This document shows, piece after piece, positions 42,505-51,535 of a stretch of DNA of 64,000 nucleotides (its first letter is position 1; each line of letters opens with the position of its first letter). The DNA is from JAMXLG01 sp963818925. GTDB taxonomy: Bacteria > Vulcanimicrobiota > Vulcanimicrobiia > Vulcanimicrobiales > Vulcanimicrobiaceae. The notes beneath the pieces were generated by a model. It was given only the letters and a program-made list of their open reading frames with translations. It was not told where the DNA came from and searched no databases. The stretch spans positions 2,666,001 to 2,730,000 of the forward strand of contig CAWFTN010000001.1 in the NCBI GenBank assembly GCA_963818925.1. Reading direction: 5' to 3'. The position numbers and the translations under genes are program-made.

Positions 42505-43461
42505 CTACGTCTCATCAATAAATACGCCGACCAAATGCACTTCCAACTGCAGCTCAACGCCGAATTGCTCGTGCACCGCGCGTCGTACGCGCGCCAAGAG
42601 CGTGGCGGCGTCGCGCGCGGTTGCACCGCCCACGTTGTTGATGAAGTTCGCGTGCAGTGGCGACACTTCCGCGCCACCGACCCGCCATCCCTTAGCCCCG
42701 GCCGCTTCGATCAGCCGCGCCGCCTTGTCGCCCTCGGGATTTCGAAAACAGGAACCGGCATTCGGCAACGCGATGGGCTGTGTGCTCTTACGGCGTACCA
42801 GGCGCGCCTGCATCTCTTCCCGGACGGTCTTCGGATCGCCGCGCTCGAACGCGAGGGTCACGCGCGAGACGACCGCGTCGCGCGCGAGCGTCGTGTGACG
42901 GTAAAAATACTGCACGGTAATCGCGTGCGGATCGGGCTTTGCCGGTGATTGGACCCAGACGCTTCGCACAAAATCGCCCATCTCGCGATCGGTGCCGGCG
43001 TTCATTCGCAGCGACCCGCCCACGCTTCCGGGGATTCCGGCGAGAGATCCGATGCCCATCGCACCGAGCGTTGCCGCCTTCGCCGTCACCGCCGCCATGC
43101 CGGCCGATGCTCCCGCCTCGACGACGACCTCATCGCCGTCGGCTCTTGCAGCGATCTCGGCAAATGCACCGCCGAGGCGCACGACGATTCCGCGCATGCC
43201 GCCGTCGCCGACGAGCACATTGCTGCCGCTGCCGATTACGAACCAGGGAACGCGGCGTTTGAAACAGAGGCGCATCGCCGCCGCGAGTTCTTCCTCGCGT
43301 TCCACCACGGCGAGCGCGTCGGCGGGACCGCCGATTTTCCACGACGTGTATTGGCCGAGCGGCTCGTCGAAACGCACGCGCTCGCCGAAGATTTCGCGTA
43401 GTACGACGCGATCCTCGTCGCGCAACAGCGATGCAACGGCCTTATCCGTCGTCAAACTCAT
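42505..43461 (-). CDS. murB: UDP-N-acetylenolpyruvoylglucosamine reductase
   Basis: The 318-residue FAD enzyme makes UDP-MurNAc. Motifs are YTSWKIGGPADAL, the FAD loop IGSGSNVLVGDGGMRG, GIPGSVGGSLRMNAG, and the catalytic-site NAGSCFRNPEG (Ser as proton donor). The NAGSCFRNP form points to the type IIa/IIb MurB found in Gram-positive bacteria and several phyla. It overlaps murC by 4 bases. Confidence 0.95.
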   Translation of the reverse strand: MSLTTDKAVASLLRDEDRVVLREIFGERVRFDEPLGQYTSWKIGGPADALAVVEREEELAAAMRLCFKRRVPWFVIGSGSNVLVGDGGMRGIVVRLGGAFAEIAARADGDEVVVEAGASAGMAAVTAKAATLGAMGIGSLAGIPGSVGGSLRMNAGTDREMGDFVRSVWVQSPAKPDPHAITVQYFYRHTTLARDAVVSRVTLAFERGDPKTVREEMQARLVRRKSTQPIALPNAGSCFRNPEGDKAARLIEAAGAKGWRVGGAEVSPLHANFINNVGGATARDAATLLARVRRAVHEQFGVELQLEVHLVGVFIDET

Positions 43462-44855
43462 ATCGATTTGGCCTGAACGTCCAAGCCTCGCAACGGGTTC
43501 TGTTCGACGCGAGCCGCTAGCCGCGATGCAACCTCCGTGATGTTTCCCGCGCCGAGCATTAACACGAGCGCGCCGCGCGGCGCTTCATCGAAGATGCGTT
43601 CCGAGAGTTCGTCGACGTGCGATGCATACGTGACGCGCGCACCGCCGGAGGTCAACGGTTCGCCGATGGAACGCTCGCTCACGCCGGGAATCGGCGCTTC
43701 CGATGCAGCGTAGACCGGCGCAAGATACACGTGATCCGCGCCGCGCAGCGCGTCGGCAAAATCGCGCGCAAGATAGGCCGTGCGAGAATAGCGATGCGGC
43801 TGGAATGCTACGATGACCGGGCCGCGATGGTATTGGCGCGCTGCGGCAATCGTTGCGCGCACCGCCGTCGGATGATGCGCGTAATCGTCCACGACGATCA
43901 TGCGTTCGCTGCGCGTCAGAATATCAAAGCGGCGTCGCACGCCGCGAAATGCGCGCATGCCTTCGGCGATCTGCGCGAACGGAATCTCGAGTTCACGAGC
44001 CACGGCAATGGCCGCAAGCGCGTTTTGAACGTTAATAGCACCAGGCACCGTAAGCTGGATCGTGCCGACACACACGTCGCCGGCGATCACGTCAAAGCTC
44101 ATGCCGAGGCCTTCGGATCGGACATTCGTTCCGCGAACATCGGCGCGCGGGCCGAATCCGAACGTCACCGTCTTCGCAGTGCGCGGACGGTCCTCGAGCG
44201 ACGCGGCAAGCGGATCGTCGACGCCGATCACGGCTGCCCCGTCGGGCGGCAACTTCGCGAGAAATTCTTCAAAGGCGCGCACGAGCTGCGGTAGTTCATC
44301 GTCGCTCTGCAGATGATCGTTTTCAATGTTCGTAACGATCGCAATCGCCGGATCGAGCAATGCAAACGAACCATCCGATTCATCCGCTTCGGTAACGAAC
44401 CACTCCGACTTTCCGTCGTGCGCATTCGTGCCGAGTACCCCGTCGATTCCGCCGAGCACCAAGCTCGCGTCCACTGCGCCCGCGCGCAGTGCCGCGTGCA
44501 CCATGGCGGTCGTCGTCGTTTTTCCGTGCGTTCCGCAGACGGCGACACCGCGACATTCGCGGATCAATTGCGCGAGAATCTCGCCGCGATGGAGAATCCG
44601 TACGCCGGCCCGCTGCGCGCCGACGTATTCCGGATTGCGCCGGTCGATGGCGGAACTCACGATGACGGTTTCGGCGCCGTCGACGTTCGCAGCATCATGT
44701 CCGATCATCACATTGACGCCTTCGTCGCGAAGACGCCCGATGAGCGGCGTTTCTTTCACGTCGGACCCGCTGACGCGCGTGCCGCGCGCAAGCAAAATCC
44801 GCGCGATCGCGCTCATACCGATTCCACCGACGCCAACGAAATGAACCGTGCCCAT
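43458..44855 (-). CDS. murC: UDP-N-acetylmuramate-L-alanine ligase
   Basis: The 465-residue Mur ligase has the N-terminal HFVGVGGIGMSAIA, the ATP loop GTHGKTTTTAMV and ESDGSFALLDP for the L-Ala step. The central domain continues with IENDHLQ. It adds L-Ala to UDP-MurNAc. It overlaps murG by one base (TAATG) and murB by four. Confidence 0.96.
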   Translation of the reverse strand: MGTVHFVGVGGIGMSAIARILLARGTRVSGSDVKETPLIGRLRDEGVNVMIGHDAANVDGAETVIVSSAIDRRNPEYVGAQRAGVRILHRGEILAQLIRECRGVAVCGTHGKTTTTAMVHAALRAGAVDASLVLGGIDGVLGTNAHDGKSEWFVTEADESDGSFALLDPAIAIVTNIENDHLQSDDELPQLVRAFEEFLAKLPPDGAAVIGVDDPLAASLEDRPRTAKTVTFGFGPRADVRGTNVRSEGLGMSFDVIAGDVCVGTIQLTVPGAINVQNALAAIAVARELEIPFAQIAEGMRAFRGVRRRFDILTRSERMIVVDDYAHHPTAVRATIAAARQYHRGPVIVAFQPHRYSRTAYLARDFADALRGADHVYLAPVYAASEAPIPGVSERSIGEPLTSGGARVTYASHVDELSERIFDEAPRGALVLMLGAGNITEVASRLAARVEQNPLRGLDVQAKSI

Positions 44856-45952
44856 TACCTGACACTCTTCCGCGAAATCAGCGCATCGACCCGGGCGAGA
44901 ATTGTCGCAAGGGGGTCCATAGCACGCGCGCGCTCGGCTGCCGATGTCAATGCATTGAGACGGCCCGGACTCGTCACATCGGCAAGAACTTGGCGTAATT
45001 TTCCGGCGCCGAGTTCGCGATCGTCTACGACGACCGCCGCTCCCGCCCGAGCAACCATTTCAGCGTTTGCACGCTGGTGATCGGCCGCGGCATGCGGATA
45101 GGGAATGAGCACGGCGGGTTTTCCGGTCGCCGTCAACTCACCGAGCGTTGATGCGCCCGCTCGCGCAAGCACGAGATCGGCCGCCGCATACGCATCGGTC
45201 ATGTCGTGCAGATACGGACGCACGGCCGGCGCCGGCTGCGTTTCATTCAACGCGCGGCGCACGCGGTCGTATTCCTTTTCACCCGTCACGTGAATCAGTT
45301 GCCACCCTTCGGGCAATCCGTCGCTCTGCACGAGCGATGCCAATGCGTCGTTGATCGATCGCGCGCCTTGGCTTCCGCCCATGGCGAGAATCGTCCGGCG
45401 CGAGGGCGATAGACCGAGACGCGCAACGGCGTCGTCGCGCGACGGTAACGAACGCAACCGCGCGCGCACGGGAATTCCGGTGTGCACGTACTTTCCTTTG
45501 AAGTGCCGGTCGGCGTCCGGAAATGCGCCCCAGACTTCGTCGACGATCGACGACAGCGCGCGGTTGGTCAGTCCCGGATGCGCGTTCGGTTCCAACAATG
45601 CAATGGGATGTTTGCGCAACATCGCCGCAGCAACGACGACGGGAAAGCACACATAGCCGCCGGTTGCGATGACGATATCCGGCTTCAGCCGCGCGAGCGC
45701 GCGCGCAGCTTGCACGATGCCGATCAAATTCGAAAAGCCGGAACGCACCAGCCGTCCCGATGAGCTGCGCGTGAGCGGACCACTTGCAACCGTAACGAGC
45801 CGGTATCCGGCTTGCGGCACGATCGTCGCTTCCAACCGGTCCTTCGTCCCGATAAATGTAATGTTCGCACCGCGCATGCGCAGCGCGTCGGCAACGGCAA
45901 TCGCCGGGTAAAGATGCCCGCCGGTGCCGCCGCCGGTAAAGACGACGTTCAC
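44855..45952 (-). CDS. murG: Undecaprenyl-PP-MurNAc-pentapeptide-UDPGlcNAc GlcNAc transferase
   Basis: The 365-residue GT28 enzyme turns lipid I into lipid II at the inner face of the membrane. It has TGGGTGGHLYPAIAVAD, ATGGYVCFPVVVAA, and the UDP-GlcNAc region LARAGASTLGELTATGKPAVLIPYP. The start GTG at 45952 overlaps the ftsW stop (GTGA). Confidence 0.95.
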   Translation of the reverse strand: MNVVFTGGGTGGHLYPAIAVADALRMRGANITFIGTKDRLEATIVPQAGYRLVTVASGPLTRSSSGRLVRSGFSNLIGIVQAARALARLKPDIVIATGGYVCFPVVVAAAMLRKHPIALLEPNAHPGLTNRALSSIVDEVWGAFPDADRHFKGKYVHTGIPVRARLRSLPSRDDAVARLGLSPSRRTILAMGGSQGARSINDALASLVQSDGLPEGWQLIHVTGEKEYDRVRRALNETQPAPAVRPYLHDMTDAYAAADLVLARAGASTLGELTATGKPAVLIPYPHAAADHQRANAEMVARAGAAVVVDDRELGAGKLRQVLADVTSPGRLNALTSAAERARAMDPLATILARVDALISRKSVR

Positions 45953-47124
45953 CGCGAGCGGGAGAGCCGGCGCTGGCGACCGACGTTCATGATGAACGCG
46001 ACCGCGACGAGATTGACGATCAGCGAGCTGCCGCCGAACGAAATGAACGGTAACGGCACGCCCGTCACCGGCCAGGACGACGTTACGACGCCGATATTGA
46101 TGAAGGCTTGGATCGTGATACACGCCATCGAGCCGATGGCGAGGAAGAATCCCATGCGGTCCGGCGCGGCAATCGCGATCTTCACCGCGCGATACGCGAA
46201 AACGAGGAAGAGCACGACGACGGCAATCGTCCCCATCATGCCGAGTTCTTCACCGATGACCGAGAAGATGAAGTCCGTGTACTGTTCGGGCAGATAGAAG
46301 AACTTCGCGCGCGACGCACCCAGGCCGACGCCCATCAGGCCGCCGCTTCCGAGCGCGAGTAGCGACTGCACGATATGAAAGCCCGTGTTCTGCGGATCGC
46401 GCCACGGGTTGATGAACGCAAAAACGCGCGCGCGCTGATATTGATTCGTGAGAATCGTGACGAGCGCGGGTGGTAACGTTGCGAGCGCAATCCCCGCCAA
46501 GTGCGGAATGCGCGCACCTGCAGCAAAGAACATCGCGAATGAAATCAGGATGAGCAGACTCGCCGTGCCCATGTCCGGCTCTTTCAAGACGAGTACCGCC
46601 ATAAGAAAGACGGGGATGCAGAGCGGGAAGAGTCCCTTCGCGAGGCTCGTGATGCGGTCGCCGCGATTTGCCAGCATTGCGGAGAGATACACGATGATCG
46701 CGAGCTTCGCGAATTCCGACGGCTGAAAACTGACCGCGGAAAAGCCGATCCAGCGGCGAGCACCGTTGACCACCATGCCGACGTGCGGCACGAGCACTGC
46801 GACGAGCGCGAGGATCGATCCGAGCAAGATGTACGGCGCGGCGCGTTTTAACTTGTGGTAATCCATGCGGTACGCGAAGTACGCGCAGAACAACCCTGCG
46901 GCGAGCCACATGAACTGGCGCTTCAAATAGAAGGCGACGTCGTGGTGTTCCGAATACGCCGTCGCACTTGACGCGGAGAAAATCATAACGAGCCCGATGC
47001 CGACGAGCGCTGCAACCGCCGTAAACAACAACGTGTCCGGCGGCGTCGCGACGTACGAGCGCAGACTCGCGTGCTCGCGCGTGTCGTAACGCGGCCGTTC
47101 CGTCAGTCGAGCGGCACTACGCAT
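45949..47124 (-). CDS. ftsW: Septal SEDS peptidoglycan polymerase FtsW
   Basis: The 391-residue membrane protein has ten helices and the SEDS landmarks: NGARRWIGFSAVSFQPSEFAKLAI, KEPDMGTASLL, and NIGVVTSSWPVTGVPLPFISFGGSS. It polymerises glycan from lipid II with FtsI at the septum. It overlaps murD by 8 bases and murG by 4. Confidence 0.94.
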   Translation of the reverse strand: MRSAARLTERPRYDTREHASLRSYVATPPDTLLFTAVAALVGIGLVMIFSASSATAYSEHHDVAFYLKRQFMWLAAGLFCAYFAYRMDYHKLKRAAPYILLGSILALVAVLVPHVGMVVNGARRWIGFSAVSFQPSEFAKLAIIVYLSAMLANRGDRITSLAKGLFPLCIPVFLMAVLVLKEPDMGTASLLILISFAMFFAAGARIPHLAGIALATLPPALVTILTNQYQRARVFAFINPWRDPQNTGFHIVQSLLALGSGGLMGVGLGASRAKFFYLPEQYTDFIFSVIGEELGMMGTIAVVVLFLVFAYRAVKIAIAAPDRMGFFLAIGSMACITIQAFINIGVVTSSWPVTGVPLPFISFGGSSLIVNLVAVAFIMNVGRQRRLSRSR

Positions 47125-48511
47125 CGGCTGTTTCCCTTAAGGCGTTGACCGCCGCGACGAACGTTTCGCCGCGATGCTCGGCGGAGCGGAACATATCGAA
47201 CGATGCGCAACCGGGCGAGAGCAACACAACGTCGCCGGATTCCGCCGCTTCGCGCGCCTTTGCGACGGCTTCTTCCATCGACGCGGCACGGATGATCGGA
47301 ACGCCGCGCGCATGCTGCGCGATCTCATCGGCGGCTTCACCGATGACGACGAGCGTCTTTGCACGTTGCCGAATCGCGACGCCCACCTCGACGAAATCCG
47401 TGCCCTTGGAACGCCCGCCTGCAATCAAAATCGTGGGCCGGGCATACGCTCGCAACGCGGCGACAACGGAGCCGGGGTTCGTCGACTTCGAATCGTCAAC
47501 ATAGAGCACGCCGTCGATCTCGTCCACCGGTTCGAGCCGATGCGGCATCGGATGGAACGTCTTGATCGCTTCGCGCAGCTGCGCAGCATCGCAGCCGACC
47601 GCAAACGCCGCAAGCAGCGCCGCCATGACGTTCTGCACGTTGTGCGAACCCGCGAGCGGAATATCGTTCGTGGCAATCACGCCGATTGGACGCGGATCGC
47701 CGGCGATCGGCGCGTACGTCACTTGGCCGTTGTGCAGATAGATCGTCGCGCGGTCGTGGCGGTCGTGCAGCGTGAACCACAGCTGCCGCGAGGGCATGCG
47801 CGGTTCGCCGGACTCGGTTTCGAGCGTTGCAATCCGCTCGTCGTCGAGATTGCCGACGAAGAAATCGCCGAACGCCTGATTTGCGAAGATGCGGAACTTC
47901 GCTTCAGCATACTCGTCCATCGAGTGATACCGGTCGAGATGATCGGGCGCGATGTTCAGCAACACCGCGACGCGCGGTTTGAACGAGCGAATGGTTTCGA
48001 GTTGAAACGACGAGACTTCCGCTACCACCCAATCGTCCGCGGTCACCTCGAGCACTTCGTTGATCAGCGGATTGCCGATGTTTCCGCCGACGCGAACGCT
48101 CTTGCCGCAGGCACGCAACAAGTGTCCGATCAACGCCGTCGTGGTCGACTTGCCTTTCGTTCCCGTCACCGCAATGATCGGCGCTTTGCACAAGCGGTAG
48201 GCAAGCTCGATCTCGCCGACGACCGGAATGTTTTCTGCCTGCACCGCGCGTACCACCGGCGACGTCAACGGAACGCCTGGTGAAAGCAGCGCCGACGTAA
48301 TCTGTCCGACCACCGAATCGAGCTTCTCCGGCGACACGAACGTTGCGCCGGCGGATTCAACCGCTGCGATTGCCGGTTGTAATTCCGCTACAGGCTTTTC
48401 ATCCGTTGCGAATACGGTTGCGCCCCGTGCGCGAAGCACAGCGACGCAAGCAAGACCGCTCTTGCCGAGGCCGATTACCAGTGCCGTTTCGCGCGCATCA
48501 AAACTCATCAT
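47117..48511 (-). CDS. murD: UDP-N-acetylmuramoylalanine-D-glutamate ligase
   Basis: The 464-residue protein has ALVIGLGKSG (UDP-binding), GTKGKSTTTALIG (ATP loop), NIAPDHLDRYHSM and DDSKSTNPGSVVAAL (C-terminal domain). It adds D-Glu. Two ATGs (48511 and 48508) are tandem; the first overlaps the mraY stop (ATGA). Confidence 0.95.
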   Translation of the reverse strand: MMSFDARETALVIGLGKSGLACVAVLRARGATVFATDEKPVAELQPAIAAVESAGATFVSPEKLDSVVGQITSALLSPGVPLTSPVVRAVQAENIPVVGEIELAYRLCKAPIIAVTGTKGKSTTTALIGHLLRACGKSVRVGGNIGNPLINEVLEVTADDWVVAEVSSFQLETIRSFKPRVAVLLNIAPDHLDRYHSMDEYAEAKFRIFANQAFGDFFVGNLDDERIATLETESGEPRMPSRQLWFTLHDRHDRATIYLHNGQVTYAPIAGDPRPIGVIATNDIPLAGSHNVQNVMAALLAAFAVGCDAAQLREAIKTFHPMPHRLEPVDEIDGVLYVDDSKSTNPGSVVAALRAYARPTILIAGGRSKGTDFVEVGVAIRQRAKTLVVIGEAADEIAQHARGVPIIRAASMEEAVAKAREAAESGDVVLLSPGCASFDMFRSAEHRGETFVAAVNALRETADA

Positions 48512-49470
48512 CGAACGAGAACCCATCCAAGAAGCGAGAGAACGAGCGACGCTGCCCAAAACCGAAACGTCACTGCCGTCTCGGGCAAACCGCCGAGTTC
48601 GAAGTGATGGTGCAACGGCGACATCCGGAAGATCCGTTTGCCGCCGGTCACTTTGAAGTACCACACTTGGAGAATGACCGAGACCGCTTCAGCAACGAAG
48701 ACGCCGCCGATCAGAATCAACAGCAGCATCTCCCCTTCGACGATCGCGATCCCGGAGAGCAATCCACCGAGCGCGAGCGATCCCGTATCACCCATGAACA
48801 GCTTTGCGGGATGGCGGTTATATAACAGGAAGCCGAGGCACGCGCCGATCCCGAGCAACGCCGCTTCGGTCGGTGCGACCATCGGCAACGCCATGCCGAT
48901 CGCCGCGAGCACGATGAGCGGCGGCAGCATTGTTCCCGTTGCCAACCCGTCGAGCCCGTCGGTCAGATTGACCGCATGAATCGTTCCGGTGATGGCAATG
49001 ATTCCGAGCAGCAACCAGAGCCAATGCGGAACCGTCAAGGCGAACGATCCCGCGTGGAAAATCACGTCGCGCGGAAAGAAACTGTACGAATCGGCGATGG
49101 CGCGCAAGAACATGATCGCGACGAGCGCGGTTGCAAGAAACTTCGTACGCGCGCCGAGTCCGCGATTTCGTCCGAGCTTGACGCCCATGAAGTCGTCGAT
49201 GAATCCGATCAACGCGCAGAGCAGCACGAGTGTGAGCAGCGCCGCTTCAAATGGAACCTGCGAGTTCGCGAGCATGGGGAGCATCGCAATAGCGAAGAGC
49301 ACTCCGCCCATGGTCGGCGTTCCCGTCTTCTTCTGATGTGTCTCGGGCGCGTCTTCGTAGGCGTGCTGCTTGAACTGCAAGCGGCGTAGCAACGGAAGCA
49401 CGACGAGGCCACCGATCGCAACGATCGCCAACCCTTCGAGGATGCGCGTGACGACGAAGGTCACGTCCAT
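48508..49470 (-). CDS. mraY: Phospho-MurNAc-pentapeptide transferase
   Basis: The 320-residue membrane enzyme forms lipid I. It has the signature HQKKTGTPTMGG, the catalytic Asp pair FIDDFMGV and NLTDGLDGLA, and the C-terminal FRMSPLHHHFELGG. ATG 49470 is chosen; it overlaps the preceding gene by 10 bases, with GGAG nine bases upstream inside that gene. Confidence 0.95.
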   Translation of the reverse strand: MDVTFVVTRILEGLAIVAIGGLVVLPLLRRLQFKQHAYEDAPETHQKKTGTPTMGGVLFAIAMLPMLANSQVPFEAALLTLVLLCALIGFIDDFMGVKLGRNRGLGARTKFLATALVAIMFLRAIADSYSFFPRDVIFHAGSFALTVPHWLWLLLGIIAITGTIHAVNLTDGLDGLATGTMLPPLIVLAAIGMALPMVAPTEAALLGIGACLGFLLYNRHPAKLFMGDTGSLALGGLLSGIAIVEGEMLLLILIGGVFVAEAVSVILQVWYFKVTGGKRIFRMSPLHHHFELGGLPETAVTFRFWAASLVLSLLGWVLVR

Positions 49471-50156
49471 AGCGGGTTGGCTCCGTGGGCGCGCCATTTG
49501 AGTACGACGATCGGCGTCTGTTCGTCGCCGTTGCCGTGCGGGTTGTCCAGGAGCGCGCGCTCCACCGTCTGACGGTTCACGCCGCGCGATGCGCCGAGAA
49601 CTTTTGCCTTCTCCAAATCATTTGCGTCGACAACGGTGCAGCCGACGCCCGTTTGTTCGAACACTGCTTGGCAGAATGCATGGGGTTCGCGTGGAGCAAA
49701 GACGATGGCGCGTTCGTACGGCGGCAGCGTTCCGGTGTACCCGTCGAGTGCGGTAATCGCATCGCCCATGATTTCGTAAAACGCGCCGCGTTTGCCGCGC
49801 AGACGGCCGAGCACGTGCATTGCAGCGGCGTAGACGACCTTCCACGCGCCGACTTCGTCGATAACGAGCTGCAACGACTCCGGCTGATTGACCGTCGCCA
49901 GCGCACCGGCACGGCGCGAGAGCGCATATGCAAGCTTCGACGGCCGCACGAATTCGGCAGGCACGAATTCGCCCTGCGCAATCGCGACGGCGGTTTCCGA
50001 AACGGCGAGCACATCGCCGGTGCGCGCTATGCCGCGCACGGAATCCGCAACGAGCGTCACTAAATCATCGTTCGGGCGTACCAGACGCGTGCGCACGGGG
50101 ATGGCAACCAATCCCGGCGGCACTTCGCCTCGCGTGACGGCAAGCATCTGCGTCAC
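49461..50156 (-). CDS. Coenzyme F420-0:L-glutamate ligase-family protein in the cell-wall cluster
   Basis: The 231-residue protein matches the F420_ligase (CofE) family: IPVRTRLVRPNDDLVTLVADSV, GDVLAVSETAVAIAQGEFV, GRKRGAFYEIMGD-like GKRGAFYEIMGDAITALDG, and VVDANDLEKAKVLGAS. CofE adds glutamate to F420-0 through an amide bond. There are no other F420 genes here. The start overlaps murF (ATGA) and the end overlaps mraY by 10 bases, so it is translationally embedded between two cell-wall genes. An amide-forming role on the peptidoglycan precursor is a plausible inference, not shown. Confidence 0.75.
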   Translation of the reverse strand: MTQMLAVTRGEVPPGLVAIPVRTRLVRPNDDLVTLVADSVRGIARTGDVLAVSETAVAIAQGEFVPAEFVRPSKLAYALSRRAGALATVNQPESLQLVIDEVGAWKVVYAAAMHVLGRLRGKRGAFYEIMGDAITALDGYTGTLPPYERAIVFAPREPHAFCQAVFEQTGVGCTVVDANDLEKAKVLGASRGVNRQTVERALLDNPHGNGDEQTPIVVLKWRAHGANPLWT

Positions 50157-51535
50157 TTACGCAACTCCTCGACGATTTCTTCAAAATGGTATTTGCGCGA
50201 GCCCTTGAGTAAGACGGCATCGCCCGCGCGCGCATTCGTGCGAACCCAGTGCGCGGCCTGTGCGTTCGTGGCAAACGGAACGATACGCTCGGTAGAAAGA
50301 CCCGCGCGCATCGCACCTGTTGAAAGTTCGCCGGCGAAATCGCCGCCCACCAACATCACGTCTACATGTGTTTCGGCAGCATGCGCACCGACGCGCAGAT
50401 GCAGCTCGCTTGCTGCCTCACCAAGTTCGGCCATGCTGCCAAGCAAAGCAATATGGCGTTTTCCCTCTTCCTCAGCGAACGCATCAAGCGCCGCCATCAT
50501 GCCGGCCGCGTTTGCGTTGTACGCATCAAAGATCAGCTTCACGCCCGACGGCAATTGCATCCGCTCGTAGCGACCTTCCGGCAGCAAGAGATCGGGGACC
50601 GCGGCGACGATCGCGTCGAGATCAACGTCGAATTCGAGCGCCGCGGCAATTGCGGCGGCAAGGTTCTCGCGATTGTGCGCCCCGGGGACGCGGACATTCA
50701 CATACAGATCGCGATCGTGCGCAATGTCGATGTCGAAGTCGATCAACCGATCGTCGCAAATCGCCGTGACGCGCCCGCTCGTTGGGATCTCGGAGCGCTC
50801 GTTGCCGGAATAGAACCAATGCGGGCGGTGCGCGAGTCCGGGCGCCCGGGTGATCGATGCGATATCGCGTGCGTTGATCACCGCGCGCGCGCCTGCTGCA
50901 AAGAGTGCCCACTTCGTCTCTTCGAGACGCTCGCGCGAGCCCACGATCTCGATGTGCGCGTCACCGACGTTCGTCAAAATGCCGAGGTGCGGGCGCGCGA
51001 TCTCGACCAGCGCCGCGATGTCGCCGAAATGGCGCGCGCCCATTTCGACGACGAGCACGTCGTGCCGGTCGTTGTCCGCGTTGAGCAGCAACTTGCTTAC
51101 GCCGATCTCGTTGTTCTCGTTCGCGGGTGACGCGAGCACGCGCGTCCCGTAGTGCAGCGCGAGAAGTTGCGCGGCAAACGCCTTCGTCGTCGTCTTGCCG
51201 ACGCTTCCCGTGATTGCGAGGACCCGGCCGCGAAAACGATTGCGCGCCGCGCTCCCAAGCGCCATGTAGGCCTTCAGCGTATCGGCAACGACGAGCGCTG
51301 CACCGGATGCGGGGCGCGCACTCGGGTCGTCGATAATGACGGCGACTGCTCCCTTCGCAAGGGCTTCGCCGACGTACGCGTGTCCGTCAAAGCGCTCGCC
51401 GCGCAACGCAAGAAAGGTATCGCCGGGCGTAATCGCACGCGTGTCGGTGACGATGCGAACCTCGTTCGGCGCGCGATCGGCGCCGAAGACGGATGCGCGC
51501 GTCGCCTCGACGACGACCTCGAACGGAAGCGTCAT
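50153..51535 (-). CDS. murF: UDP-MurNAc-tripeptide-D-Ala-D-Ala ligase
   Basis: The 460-residue Mur ligase has VRIVTDTRAITPGDTFLALRG, the ATP loop ITGSVGKTTTKAF, and the C-terminal DAYNANAAGM segment typical of MurF. It adds the D-Ala-D-Ala made by Ddl to form the pentapeptide precursor. It overlaps murE and the F420-ligase-like gene by 4 bases each. Confidence 0.96.
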   Translation of the reverse strand: MTLPFEVVVEATRASVFGADRAPNEVRIVTDTRAITPGDTFLALRGERFDGHAYVGEALAKGAVAVIIDDPSARPASGAALVVADTLKAYMALGSAARNRFRGRVLAITGSVGKTTTKAFAAQLLALHYGTRVLASPANENNEIGVSKLLLNADNDRHDVLVVEMGARHFGDIAALVEIARPHLGILTNVGDAHIEIVGSRERLEETKWALFAAGARAVINARDIASITRAPGLAHRPHWFYSGNERSEIPTSGRVTAICDDRLIDFDIDIAHDRDLYVNVRVPGAHNRENLAAAIAAALEFDVDLDAIVAAVPDLLLPEGRYERMQLPSGVKLIFDAYNANAAGMMAALDAFAEEEGKRHIALLGSMAELGEAASELHLRVGAHAAETHVDVMLVGGDFAGELSTGAMRAGLSTERIVPFATNAQAAHWVRTNARAGDAVLLKGSRKYHFEEIVEELRK

